17,756 bases of DNA from DAOUGC01 sp034429695 (lineage in GTDB: Bacteria; Chloroflexota; Anaerolineae; Anaerolineales; Anaerolineaceae). Shown one piece after another: positions 5,609 to 13,047 of this stretch. The stretch covers positions 1 through 17,756 of the forward strand of contig DAOUGC010000263.1 in NCBI GenBank assembly GCA_034429695.1. The letters run 5' to 3'. Position 1 is the first letter of the stretch. The number at the start of each line of letters is the position of its first letter. The notes beneath the pieces were generated by a model that was not told where the DNA came from, made no database searches, and was given only the letters and a program-made list of their open reading frames with translations. Position numbers and translations under genes: made by a program.

Positions 5609-7855
5609 CTATTCCACCCAGATGGAGGTGTATTCCTCGTACTGGTTGCCGTCCATATCTTCCACGATAAAGCCCACCACGTACTCGCCCGATGGACCGT
5701 AATCCTCCACGAACGTCCACGGGGTATCGCCAAAGGTGATGGTCTGTCCCTCGCTGGTGGCGTAGTACATTTCCTCATCTTCAGCGCCGGTCTCAATCCA
5801 CTGGTCCAGCACGGTGAATTGGTCACCATCGTCGGGGGTCAGTTCGCGCATGGGGCCGGTATCGCTCAGGTCATTGAAAGCCATTACCTGCACCAGTTCG
5901 CCGTCGGCATTGAAGTACAGGCGCGCGAAGCGGTCAGGTTCGCTGCTGGCAAAGTGATAAATGCCGTCCACCGTGTAGAGCGTATCGGCGGTGCCCTCAC
6001 CAAAAGTGTCGGGTGAGAGCAGCGCAGCGGCGTAGTCGCTGCCGTCGTCAATGAAATATTGAAGCGGTTCCCAGTCGAATTCGATCTCGATCTCGCCTTC
6101 CGATTCCCAGTCAGGATAAAAAACGCCGTCCTCCTCCAGTACCACCTCTGAATCGAGGTAATCCACGTCAATGATCTGGATGCTCTCGCCGTCATCGCTC
6201 CACAGGCCGGTAAATATGTAGATGTAAGCGATATTCTCACCGGTGATCAGGGTGGAGAGGGTGGCAGTCTCGCCGGGGACAATCCCGTCGGTATCGGTCT
6301 GCAGCGGCTGCATGGACAACTCGGTCCTGCCGGGCGCCACAATGCGTTCAGGGGCAGGCTGGCTGTTCTGTACCAGTTCGGCGCCGGTGTAGTGCGTGGT
6401 CAGGAAATCATCCCACAGGGAAGCATCGGCAAAGGTGCTGGCGATGCGGTTGTAGGTTTCGTAGTCTGATCCTTCGGTCTCGAACAGGTCGGAATCGGGG
6501 AAGTAGATGGAGATGCCCGTGGCGCCCTGTTTTTCCTCGCCGTGTTTTTCGGCGATCACGGCGTTGTCAATGGCGATGCGCAGTGCATCGGAGGCGTCAG
6601 CAACCTTTGGGGATGTGCTTTCCTTTTTCATCAGCTTGGCAAAGTGCCCCAGATCCAGATAGGGGGAGGGGTAATCGTCGCCAAAGACTGATTCAAAAGA
6701 CTGCGTGCGGCTGCGCGCGCGGGCAACCATCTTTTGATTGATGCCGCTCATGGCGTCCGCCAGATCGTCCAGCGCCTGCATCACTGCCGGGATCTGCGCC
6801 AGGTCAACCGCGGTCAGTGTAACCGTGCGGTTTTCCTCGGCGGCCAGTTCCTCAGGGCTGATGTCCTCATCGGTGTCGTAGACGCGCTCCAGGTATGTGG
6901 CGCGCGCCTCCGGGTCTATGATCAGCGTATCCTGGTCGATGTAGGTGTCCACCACCAGTTCCGCCAGTTCTTCGCCACTCATATTGGGACGCGAAGTGAG
7001 TGCATCCAGGAAGGATGCATACGCCCAGCCCATGGAAGGCTCGGTTTCCTGGGAGGCAACGGCGTAATCGGCGACAGGCTCCAGCGCGGCAAACACCTCA
7101 AGGCTGCCCATCAGGCAGGCGTCAAAACCCACCAGGTCGAACTTGTCAACGCCGGTTTCATCGAGCGCGTTATGCAGGGCTTGTTGCAATTCCGGCAGGT
7201 AGAGCATGTCGTCAAAGCCGTCGATCTCGGTTTCGTCCGGGTCGTTTTCGGGTTCGGGGTCGGTCCAGCCGCCGGGCCAGCCGGTTCCGTGGTCCGACAG
7301 GATCACGGCGTAGTGTTCGGCGGGATAGTTTTGCATGCCCCATACCAGAAAAGCGGTCAGCTCTTCGCCGTCCGCCATGTTGATTTCGCCCAGATCCTCA
7401 ACTTCATCCGAGTTGATCACCTCCAGGTCGTCATCCTGGGTCAGCACGTAACGCACCGCGCCGGTGACCTCATCTTCTCCCTCAAATCCGCCGTCGTAGC
7501 GGTCCATCTGGGCGATCAGGATCACTTCGCCGGTGGAGCCGATGCGCTCAGCCTCGTTGAGATCCATGAAGATGTCCTCTTCCAGCACGTTGTCATCGGC
7601 ATCCTGGTACATCAGGACGGTCCAGACGGCTGTTTCGCCGGTTGAGGGTGGTGCAACCGGCTCATCTTCACTGGTTTGGCTGCTTGCCTCTTCATCCCCG
7701 TCAAAAGCATCATCAAAATACTCATCCTGGGAGTTTTCGAGGTCTTCATAGCCGGTGGTCTCGTCTTCGAGCAGACCACACGCCAGGGACGATGACGCCA
7801 GAACAGCCAGCGTCAGCAGGATACGAAACAGCAGGGAGGTGCGGTAGGGTTTCAT
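5609..7855 (-). CDS. Clostripain-family (peptidase C11) lipoprotein
   Basis: A 748-residue predicted extracytoplasmic cysteine protease. Residues 1-26 form a signal with a lipoprotein-type end (LASSSLAC, Cys26; Leu is at -2 rather than the usual -3). A strongly acidic, Ser-rich spacer follows (about 30-66), then the clostripain domain (about 75-430). Its His/Cys dyad is visible as H189 in HYAVILSDHGTGW and C247 in FDLVGFDACLMG. The following ASQETEPSMGW segment is another hallmark of the fold. In the family, clostripain cleaves after basic residues; specificity here is unknown. The remaining 300 residues are beta-rich, acidic and unassigned, perhaps a substrate- or surface-binding domain. The gene begins 63 bases after the GNAT gene, with no strong ribosome site before the ATG, and ends at a good terminator. 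Confidence 0.88.
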   Translation of the reverse strand: MKPYRTSLLFRILLTLAVLASSSLACGLLEDETTGYEDLENSQDEYFDDAFDGDEEASSQTSEDEPVAPPSTGETAVWTVLMYQDADDNVLEEDIFMDLNEAERIGSTGEVILIAQMDRYDGGFEGEDEVTGAVRYVLTQDDDLEVINSDEVEDLGEINMADGEELTAFLVWGMQNYPAEHYAVILSDHGTGWPGGWTDPEPENDPDETEIDGFDDMLYLPELQQALHNALDETGVDKFDLVGFDACLMGSLEVFAALEPVADYAVASQETEPSMGWAYASFLDALTSRPNMSGEELAELVVDTYIDQDTLIIDPEARATYLERVYDTDEDISPEELAAEENRTVTLTAVDLAQIPAVMQALDDLADAMSGINQKMVARARSRTQSFESVFGDDYPSPYLDLGHFAKLMKKESTSPKVADASDALRIAIDNAVIAEKHGEEKQGATGISIYFPDSDLFETEGSDYETYNRIASTFADASLWDDFLTTHYTGAELVQNSQPAPERIVAPGRTELSMQPLQTDTDGIVPGETATLSTLITGENIAYIYIFTGLWSDDGESIQIIDVDYLDSEVVLEEDGVFYPDWESEGEIEIEFDWEPLQYFIDDGSDYAAALLSPDTFGEGTADTLYTVDGIYHFASSEPDRFARLYFNADGELVQVMAFNDLSDTGPMRELTPDDGDQFTVLDQWIETGAEDEEMYYATSEGQTITFGDTPWTFVEDYGPSGEYVVGFIVEDMDGNQYEEYTSIWVE

Positions 7856-7918
7856 GGTTTTGTCCGTTGTGAAATACGCCTGAACAGAATATTTTGATGG
7901 GCGACAGCAAGCACGCGA

Positions 7919-8845
7919 TCAACTCTCTCGCTCATAAAAAATGGTGCGGTCGGTTTCTTCAAAGCCTGCCGCCAGCGCGGCATGTTGCATGGGCAGGTTG
8001 TCTCCGGCAGTTCCAAGGTGCACCCTTTGAACCCCGCGCTGGTGCAGCAGGTGCAGCGCGTTGGAAAGCAGGCAGCGCGCCAGCCCGCGCCCCTGATGGA
8101 GCGGGTGCACAGCCACAGGGTCGGTGTGGGCTTCGCTGAGGTCGCCTGCCCCCCGGGTGGCTGGTTCCAGCCCGGCCAGGCAGTAACCGGCCAGTGAACC
8201 GTCGGGGGCGGCAACCACCAGGTGCAGTTGCGGGTCGTAAGCTGAGGTGGCGAGCATGGCCTGGAAATATTCGCTGGTCATCTCGTCACTGTCAAAGGCG
8301 GCACGGTGCACTTCCACGCAAGCGGGGATCTCAGCCGGGCCGGCGAACAGGCGTACACTGTAGCCAGGCGGCGGGGGCATGGGAGGGGCAACGGTGGGGC
8401 GGGCGGTGAAGTGCAGGGTGAAATCGGGGCCGGGTTGAAAGCCGGCCTGCTGCAGCACGGCGCGGCGGGCTGCGGCGCTCTGGCGGCAGCCAACCGACAG
8501 GATCAGTTCTTCGGCAGAGGTGGATAACTTTTTGGCGGTGCGAATTGCCCAGTTGAGCATTTCGAGCGCCGGAGTTCCGCCCAGGGTGGCGTCCCAATCA
8601 AAGGTCAGGTTGCCGTATTGCGGGTGCAGCCATGCAAACCCGGCCATCTGTTTGCCGCGCAGGCACACAACGGCGTGTGCCAGGGTTTCCGGCTGGCCGC
8701 TCAATTCTTCAATATCAGCGGTGGTGGGGTAATGCGCCAGGGTGGAGGGGCGACGCACGCGTAGAACCAGATCGACCATGCCGGCAATATCGTCAACGGT
8801 GGCCCTGCGAAGTGTAAAAACGGGCGTGGTACGTTTAACCATCAT
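7919..8845 (-). CDS. Tandem GNAT-domain acetyltransferase
   Basis: A 308-residue protein with two GNAT-like halves, an arrangement also seen in mycothiol synthase. The C-terminal half (about 162-308) keeps the acetyl-CoA loop: DPVAVHPLHQGRGLARCLL, with Q251-x-R-G-L-A, followed by HLGTAGDNLPMQHAALAAGF. This half probably performs the acetyl transfer. The N-terminal half (about 9-148) keeps the fold pattern (FTLRRATVDDIAGMVDLV, VVCLRGKQMAGFAWL, AVLQQAGFQ) but lacks a glycine-rich loop and is probably non-catalytic. The substrate is unknown. Two adjacent ATGs (8845 and 8842) are possible starts; I use the first. There is no ribosome site, and a TAAAAT box 13 bases upstream suggests a very short leader. 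The frame is open to 8923, but that segment looks noncoding. Confidence 0.83.
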   Translation of the reverse strand: MMVKRTTPVFTLRRATVDDIAGMVDLVLRVRRPSTLAHYPTTADIEELSGQPETLAHAVVCLRGKQMAGFAWLHPQYGNLTFDWDATLGGTPALEMLNWAIRTAKKLSTSAEELILSVGCRQSAAARRAVLQQAGFQPGPDFTLHFTARPTVAPPMPPPPGYSVRLFAGPAEIPACVEVHRAAFDSDEMTSEYFQAMLATSAYDPQLHLVVAAPDGSLAGYCLAGLEPATRGAGDLSEAHTDPVAVHPLHQGRGLARCLLSNALHLLHQRGVQRVHLGTAGDNLPMQHAALAAGFEETDRTIFYERES

Positions 8846-8858
8846 CGAAAGCGGACTA

Positions 8859-8864
8859 ATTTTA
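8859..8864 (-). promoter_or_regulatory. Candidate -10 box for the GNAT gene
   Basis: TAAAAT on the minus strand, 13 bases before the ATG at 8845. An inverted repeat TCACC-N5-GGTGA (8865-8879) sits immediately upstream, where a regulator could block polymerase. No good -35 box is seen. Confidence 0.3.
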
Positions 8865-8982
8865 TCACCCCCGTGGTGAAAACCGGGCGGGATGGGGGTA
8901 TTGAAGGTCAATTTGTCTCCCAAAGGGCCGACTTTTTAATTGTGTTTTAAGCAGGTCTGTATATAGTGAATGGAATGACAAA

Positions 8983-8997
8983 CGTCACACATTGACG
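8983..8997. promoter_or_regulatory. Candidate operator, palindrome CGTCA-N5-TGACG
   Basis: A perfect 5-5-5 inverted repeat. Its right half is part of a possible -35 box (TTGACG, 8992-8997) with TAATGT (9014-9019) 16 bases on. A factor bound here would control that weak promoter. Short palindromes occur by chance, so this is tentative. Confidence 0.3.
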
Positions 8998-9053
8998 ATT
9001 TGCCAAGGGTGATTAATGTCAGATGCAAAAATGATTTTAAATTGATTTCCATC

Positions 9054-9081
9054 TGGACAAATCGTTGTTAATGTGTAAAAT
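9054..9081 (+). promoter_or_regulatory. Best candidate promoter of the ABC importer operon
   Basis: TGGACA (9054-9059), 16 bases, TAAAAT (9076-9081): each box differs from consensus at one position. Transcription near 9088 would leave a leader of about 107 bases before the binding-protein ATG, which has a strong AGGAGG site. Confidence 0.5.
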
Positions 9082-9194
9082 AAAAATTTAACTTTTCTTA
9101 ATGTTTGGGGTCCCAAGAAAGGCCGTGACGACCGTTTCCGTGGAGGAGACGGCTCACTCCCTGGTTTTACCAGATTCTCATAGGAGGAAGAAGA

Positions 9195-10865
9195 ATGAAG
9201 TCCAAGTCGTTTTACGCGATCCTTGCCGCATTGCTGCTCGCCAGCATGATGCTGGCCGCCTGCCAGCCCGCGGCGCCCGCGGCCGAAGAACCCGCTGTCG
9301 AAGAAAGCTTCGGCGAACCCGAACCCACCGGCGAAATTGAGCCCATGGTGGTTACCAACTCAGAGTGCGGTGAAGGCGATTTCATCAAGGAAATTGCTGC
9401 CGTGGACCGCTACACCGTGCGTTTCACCCTGTGCAAGCCCGACCCGGCTTTCCTTGCCAAGGCCGCTTTTGAGCCTTTTGCCATTCAGCCGAAGGAATAT
9501 TTGGACAGCACCGGCGGCACGGGTGACATCCTGGCTGCCCCCATTGGTACTGGTCCCTACAAACTGTCTTCATGGGAACGCGGTGACAGCGTGAATTTTG
9601 TGGCCTTCCCGCAGTACTGGGGTGAGAAAGCCCTGACCGAGAAAGCCGTCATTCGCTGGGCGACGGAATCTGCTGGCCGCCTGACCGAGCTGCAGGCCGG
9701 CACCGCGCACATGATCACCAACCTTGGCCCCGAAGATTTCGCCACCGTGGAAGCCGACGCCAATTTGAAGCTGATCCCCCAGGCGAACCCCAACATCTTC
9801 TACCTGGGTTTCACCAACACCTTTGAGCCGTTTGACAAGGTGGAAGTGCGCAAAGCCATTGCCATGGGCATTGACCGCCAGCGCATCGTGGACAACTTCA
9901 TGCCCGAAGGCTCGCTGGTTGCCCACAGCTTTACCCCGTGCGATGTTCCGTTTGGTTGCGATGGCCCCGAATGGTATGCTTTTGACCCCGAAGCTGCCAA
10001 GGCCATGCTGGCTGAAGCCGGTTTCCCCGATGGCTTCTCCACCACCATCTACTATCGCGATGTGGCTCGCGGCTACCTGGCCAATCCGGCTGACGTTGCC
10101 GTTGAAGTTCAGACCCAGTTGAAAGAAAACCTCAACATCGACGCCGAAGTTGTGGTTATGGAAACCGGTGAATTCATTGACGAGGCCACCAATGGCCGCC
10201 TGGACGGCATCCACCTGCTGGGTTGGGGCGCCGACTACATGCACATCACCAACTTCCTGGATTTCCACTTCTCGCGCAACCAGTTGCAGTTCGGCAATGC
10301 CTACCCCGAAATCTACGAGATTTTGGAACAGGCTGCCACCATGGTTGATCCCGGTGACCTGTACACCCAGGCCAACCAGGCTGTTCTGGATAACGTGCCC
10401 GTCATCCCCGTCTCGCACTCCTCGGTTGGCTATGCTTCACTTGCCAATCTGGAAGGTGCGCACGTGCCTCCGTTTGGTCCTTCACTGCTGAGCCTGATGA
10501 AGCCCGCCGAAGGCGACACCGTGGTTTACATGCAGAATGCCGAACCGATCAGCCTGTTCTGCACCGACGAGACCGACGGCGAATCACTGGCGGCCTGCCG
10601 CCAGGCGCTGGAAGGTTTGCTGGTCTACAACAAGGACGGCGAAGCCGTGGCTGCCCTGGCTGAGAGCTGGGAAGCCAACGAGGATGTGACCGAGTTCACC
10701 TTCAATCTGCGCCAGCACGTTCAGTTCCATGATGGTTCATGGTTGGATGCCAATGATGTTGTGGCTTCCTTCTCGGCTGGTGTGAACGCCGCCGACCCGA
10801 ACCACAAGGGCAACACCGGCGCGTTTGAGTACCCGGCCTACCTGTTCGGCCTGATGAACGACTAA
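9195..10865 (+). CDS. Peptide-type ABC transporter solute-binding lipoprotein, apparently circularly permuted
   Basis: A 556-residue SBP_bac_5 family protein that would bind an oligopeptide-like solute outside the cell. Residues 1-23 are a canonical lipoprotein signal ending LAAC (C23), followed by an Ala/Pro/Glu linker. The segment order is unusual. Residues about 60-430 match what normally forms the middle and end of the family (VDRYTVRFTL, IGTGPYKLSSWERGD, FYLGFTN, VRKAIAMGIDR, DPEAAKAMLAEAGFPDG, LGWGADY). Residues about 438-556 match the normal beginning (MQNAEPISLF, LEGLLVYN, VAALAESWE, FTFNLRQHVQFHDGSW, LDANDVVASF) and end at the stop codon. No part is missing or doubled. The mature part has six further Cys (58, 80, 249, 255, 456, 468), possibly disulfides. 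Start: AGGAGGAAGAAG before the ATG. It heads an intact opp-like operon. Confidence 0.88.
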   Translation: MKSKSFYAILAALLLASMMLAACQPAAPAAEEPAVEESFGEPEPTGEIEPMVVTNSECGEGDFIKEIAAVDRYTVRFTLCKPDPAFLAKAAFEPFAIQPKEYLDSTGGTGDILAAPIGTGPYKLSSWERGDSVNFVAFPQYWGEKALTEKAVIRWATESAGRLTELQAGTAHMITNLGPEDFATVEADANLKLIPQANPNIFYLGFTNTFEPFDKVEVRKAIAMGIDRQRIVDNFMPEGSLVAHSFTPCDVPFGCDGPEWYAFDPEAAKAMLAEAGFPDGFSTTIYYRDVARGYLANPADVAVEVQTQLKENLNIDAEVVVMETGEFIDEATNGRLDGIHLLGWGADYMHITNFLDFHFSRNQLQFGNAYPEIYEILEQAATMVDPGDLYTQANQAVLDNVPVIPVSHSSVGYASLANLEGAHVPPFGPSLLSLMKPAEGDTVVYMQNAEPISLFCTDETDGESLAACRQALEGLLVYNKDGEAVAALAESWEANEDVTEFTFNLRQHVQFHDGSWLDANDVVASFSAGVNAADPNHKGNTGAFEYPAYLFGLMND

Positions 10866-10899
10866 TCCTGACCCGGAAATACAGGCAATAGCGTGAAAT

Positions 10900-10937
10900 A
10901 CGGCGCGGGTGGGACTCCCTCCCGCGCCGTTTCAAAA
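10900..10937 (+). terminator. Intercistronic hairpin, possible leaky terminator or mRNA stabiliser
   Basis: A 14-bp stem (ACGGCGCGGG-TGGG with CCCT-CCCGCGCCGT, one T-T mismatch, loop ACT), 34 bases after the binding-protein stop. Only a weak TTTC-A-rich tail follows, so it probably stops some transcripts and protects the upstream message from 3' decay. This is a common way to make more binding protein than permease. Confidence 0.55.
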
Positions 10938-11013
10938 ATTTTGATATCATTTCCACATCCCAGCACTTCGTTACACCCGGCGTTAAAAAATTTTTTGTAG
11001 TTGTGAGGATGCC

Positions 11014-12093
11014 ATGGTTCAATACACCATACGCAGGCTGTTGCTGGCAATTCCCGTGATCGTTGGTATTCTTCTGGTCACGTTTACGCTGGCGCGCCTG
11101 ATCCCTGGCGACCCTTGCCGGGCCATGCTCGGAGAAAAAGCCACAGCCGAGGTTTGTGAGCGTTTTAACCGCGAGCAGGGTCTGGACAAGCCCATCTGGA
11201 CGCAGTTTGTCATTTACATGGGCAAGATTGTGCGCGGCGACTTTGGCGAGTCGATCCGCTTCAGCCTGCCCATCACCCAGATATTGATCGACCGCCTGCC
11301 CACCACCATGGAACTGGGCATGTTTGCGCTGATTATTGCGGTTGCCATCGGCATTCCGGCAGGAGTGCTTTCTGCAGTAAAGCGCAATTCCGTGTGGGAC
11401 GTGGTCACCATGGTGGGGGCAAACGTGGGCGTTTCCATGCCAGTGTATTGGTTGGGGCTGATGCTGGCATACCTTTTTGCAGTGATGTTAAAAGGAACCC
11501 CCTTCTGGCTGCCCCCTTCGGGCCGTCTTACTGCCGGGCTGACCTCCATCCCCTTTTACGAGGTTTGGAACTGGCAGTTGGCGGAGGATACTTTTTTCGC
11601 AGGTGCGGCCGAATTTATATCCAACTTTTTCCTGTTTAACTCGGTCATCACCGGCGACTGGGAAGTATTTGGTGATGCTTTGAAGCATCTGCTGCTGCCC
11701 GCCGTTGCGCTTTCCACCATTCCCCTGGCGATCATCGCGCGCATGACCCGCTCCAGCCTGCTTGAAGTGATGAAGCTCGACTACATCCGCACGGCAAAAG
11801 CCAAGGGCCTGCGCAGCAACGTGGTGATCCTCAAACATGCATTTAAAAACGCGCTGCTGCCGGTGATCACCATCATAGGCATCGAGGTGGGCGTGCTGTT
11901 CGCCGGCGCGGTTTTAACCGAGACCATTTTTGGGTTGTCGGGGGTGGGGCGCATCCTGTTTGAAGCCATCACTGCCCGCGATTTCCCCATCATCCAGGCC
12001 TTTACCGTGGTGATCGCCGTCATTTATGTGGGGGTCAACCTGCTGGTCGATCTTTCGTATGTATTGATTGACCCGCGAATTCGATTGGAGTGA
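11014..12093 (+). CDS. oppB: OppB/DppB-type ABC transporter permease
   Basis: A 359-residue inner-membrane subunit forming half of the solute channel. The N-terminus MVQYTIRRLLLAIPVIVGI and the LIPGDPCRAMLG loop are typical of OppB/DppB. GDFGESIRF precedes the BPD_transp_1 domain. The EAA-type cytoplasmic loop that contacts the ATPases lies at about 258-282 (YIRTAKAKGLRSNVV, HAFKNALLP). About six helices are visible, with a rather long extracytoplasmic segment between about 163 and 218. The ATG follows GAGGA at 5-base spacing. It overlaps the next gene's alternative GTG start (GTGA) and is separated from the binding-protein gene by 148 bases containing a hairpin. The opp name reflects operon type; the substrate is unproven. 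Confidence 0.9.
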   Translation: MVQYTIRRLLLAIPVIVGILLVTFTLARLIPGDPCRAMLGEKATAEVCERFNREQGLDKPIWTQFVIYMGKIVRGDFGESIRFSLPITQILIDRLPTTMELGMFALIIAVAIGIPAGVLSAVKRNSVWDVVTMVGANVGVSMPVYWLGLMLAYLFAVMLKGTPFWLPPSGRLTAGLTSIPFYEVWNWQLAEDTFFAGAAEFISNFFLFNSVITGDWEVFGDALKHLLLPAVALSTIPLAIIARMTRSSLLEVMKLDYIRTAKAKGLRSNVVILKHAFKNALLPVITIIGIEVGVLFAGAVLTETIFGLSGVGRILFEAITARDFPIIQAFTVVIAVIYVGVNLLVDLSYVLIDPRIRLE

Positions 12094-12098
12094 GCGAC

Positions 12099-13034
12099 AT
12101 GGCATCTGGAACCGCAACCCTGGACACAACCCGTGTCAATGATTACCGCGCCAACAGCCTGTGGCGGCTCACGTTGCGCCGCATCCTTAAACAACGCAGC
12201 GCTGTGGCGGGGTTCACCATTCTGCTGTTTTTAATCCTGGTGGCCATATTTGCTCCAATCATTGCGCCGTATGAGCCAACCAAGGTTTTGATTGGCGTTG
12301 AAGACGTGCAGAAACGTGCCGCGCCTTGTATTCACCTGTTGGGCTGTCCCAAGGATCAGCCGCAACACATCATGGGTATTGACGGTAATGTGCGCGATGT
12401 TTTCAGCCGCGTGATCTACGGAACCCGCGTCTCTTTGACGGTGGGTATTGCCGCGGTTACCTTTGCCATTGTGGTGGGCACGCTGCTGGGCGCTCTGGCC
12501 GGTTATATGGGCGGCTGGGTGGATAACCTGATCATGCGCATTTTGGATGTGCTCATGGCATTCCCATCCTTGCTGCTGGCAATCACCATTGTTTCAGTGT
12601 TGGGCAGGGGTATTGAAAATGCCCTGCTTGCCATTGCCATTGTTTCCATCCCGGTATATGCACGCGTGGTGCGCGCCAGTGTGCTGTCGGTCAAAGAGAC
12701 GCCCTATGTGCTGGCAAGCAAAGCTCTGGGCGCCAGCACGCTGCACGTGCTGTTCAACCGCGTGCTGCCCAATGCCATCCCTCCGTTGATTGTGCAGGGT
12801 ACGCTGGGCATTGCCGGCGCCATCCTGGAGACGGCGGCGTTGTCCTTCCTGGGGTTGGGCGCACAACCGCCCATGCCCGAATGGGGAACCATGCTGGGCT
12901 CTGAGCGTAATAATGTGTTCTCAGCGCCGCATCTGGTGTTCTTCCCCGGCATCGCCATCATGGTCACCGTGCTGGCATTCAACCTGCTGGGCGACGGCCT
13001 GCGCGATGCCATTGACCCGCGCCTGCATCAATAG
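12099..13034 (+). CDS. oppC: OppC/DppC-type ABC transporter permease
   Basis: A 311-residue permease, partner of the upstream OppB-type protein. I prefer the ATG at 12099, preceded by GGAGTGAG, over a GTG at 12090 that overlaps the previous stop but has no ribosome site. The N-terminal helix (AVAGFTILLFLILVAIFAPI) is followed by an extracytoplasmic loop, here carrying two cysteines (CIHLLGC), leading to HIMGIDGNVRDVFSRVIYG, the counterpart of the family's HxxGTDxxGRDxxSRxIYG motif. The BPD_transp_1 domain has its EAA-type loop around YVLASKALGAS, and the usual C-terminus SFLGLGAQPPMPEWGTML...GDGLRDAIDPRL is present. It ends 13 bases before the OppD gene. Confidence 0.9.
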   Translation: MASGTATLDTTRVNDYRANSLWRLTLRRILKQRSAVAGFTILLFLILVAIFAPIIAPYEPTKVLIGVEDVQKRAAPCIHLLGCPKDQPQHIMGIDGNVRDVFSRVIYGTRVSLTVGIAAVTFAIVVGTLLGALAGYMGGWVDNLIMRILDVLMAFPSLLLAITIVSVLGRGIENALLAIAIVSIPVYARVVRASVLSVKETPYVLASKALGASTLHVLFNRVLPNAIPPLIVQGTLGIAGAILETAALSFLGLGAQPPMPEWGTMLGSERNNVFSAPHLVFFPGIAIMVTVLAFNLLGDGLRDAIDPRLHQ

Positions 13035-13047
13035 AGGAGAGAAGAAT

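Larger units (their letters stand above)
8846..9194. other. Divergent control region between the GNAT gene and the ABC operon
   Basis: A 349-base gene-free stretch, AT-rich in its middle (about 8935-9105). It holds the presumed GNAT promoter on the minus side, two candidate promoters for the ABC operon on the plus side, two short palindromes, and a transcribed leader with small inverted repeats, including CTGGTTTTACCAG at 9161-9173 just before the binding-protein ribosome site (AGGAGG). I see no small gene in it. Confidence 0.6.

Noticed and set aside
6734..7645. Long plus-strand open frame opposite the clostripain gene
   Set aside because: Its composition mirrors the antisense of an acidic GC-rich gene and it has no domain pattern. 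The minus strand carries the protease motifs.
9570..10418. Minus-strand open frame opposite the binding-protein gene
   Set aside because: Shadow frame with low complexity (Gly, His, Gln) and no start signals.
9195..10865. Frameshifted or truncated binding-protein pseudogene
   Set aside because: One unbroken frame, strong ribosome site, intact lipoprotein signal, all family segments present once, and an intact downstream operon.
12790..13047. Longer upstream start for OppD
   Set aside because: The extension overlaps the end of oppC in another frame and is Trp/Cys-rich. The ATG at 13048 has GAGGAG and begins the normal OppD N-terminus.
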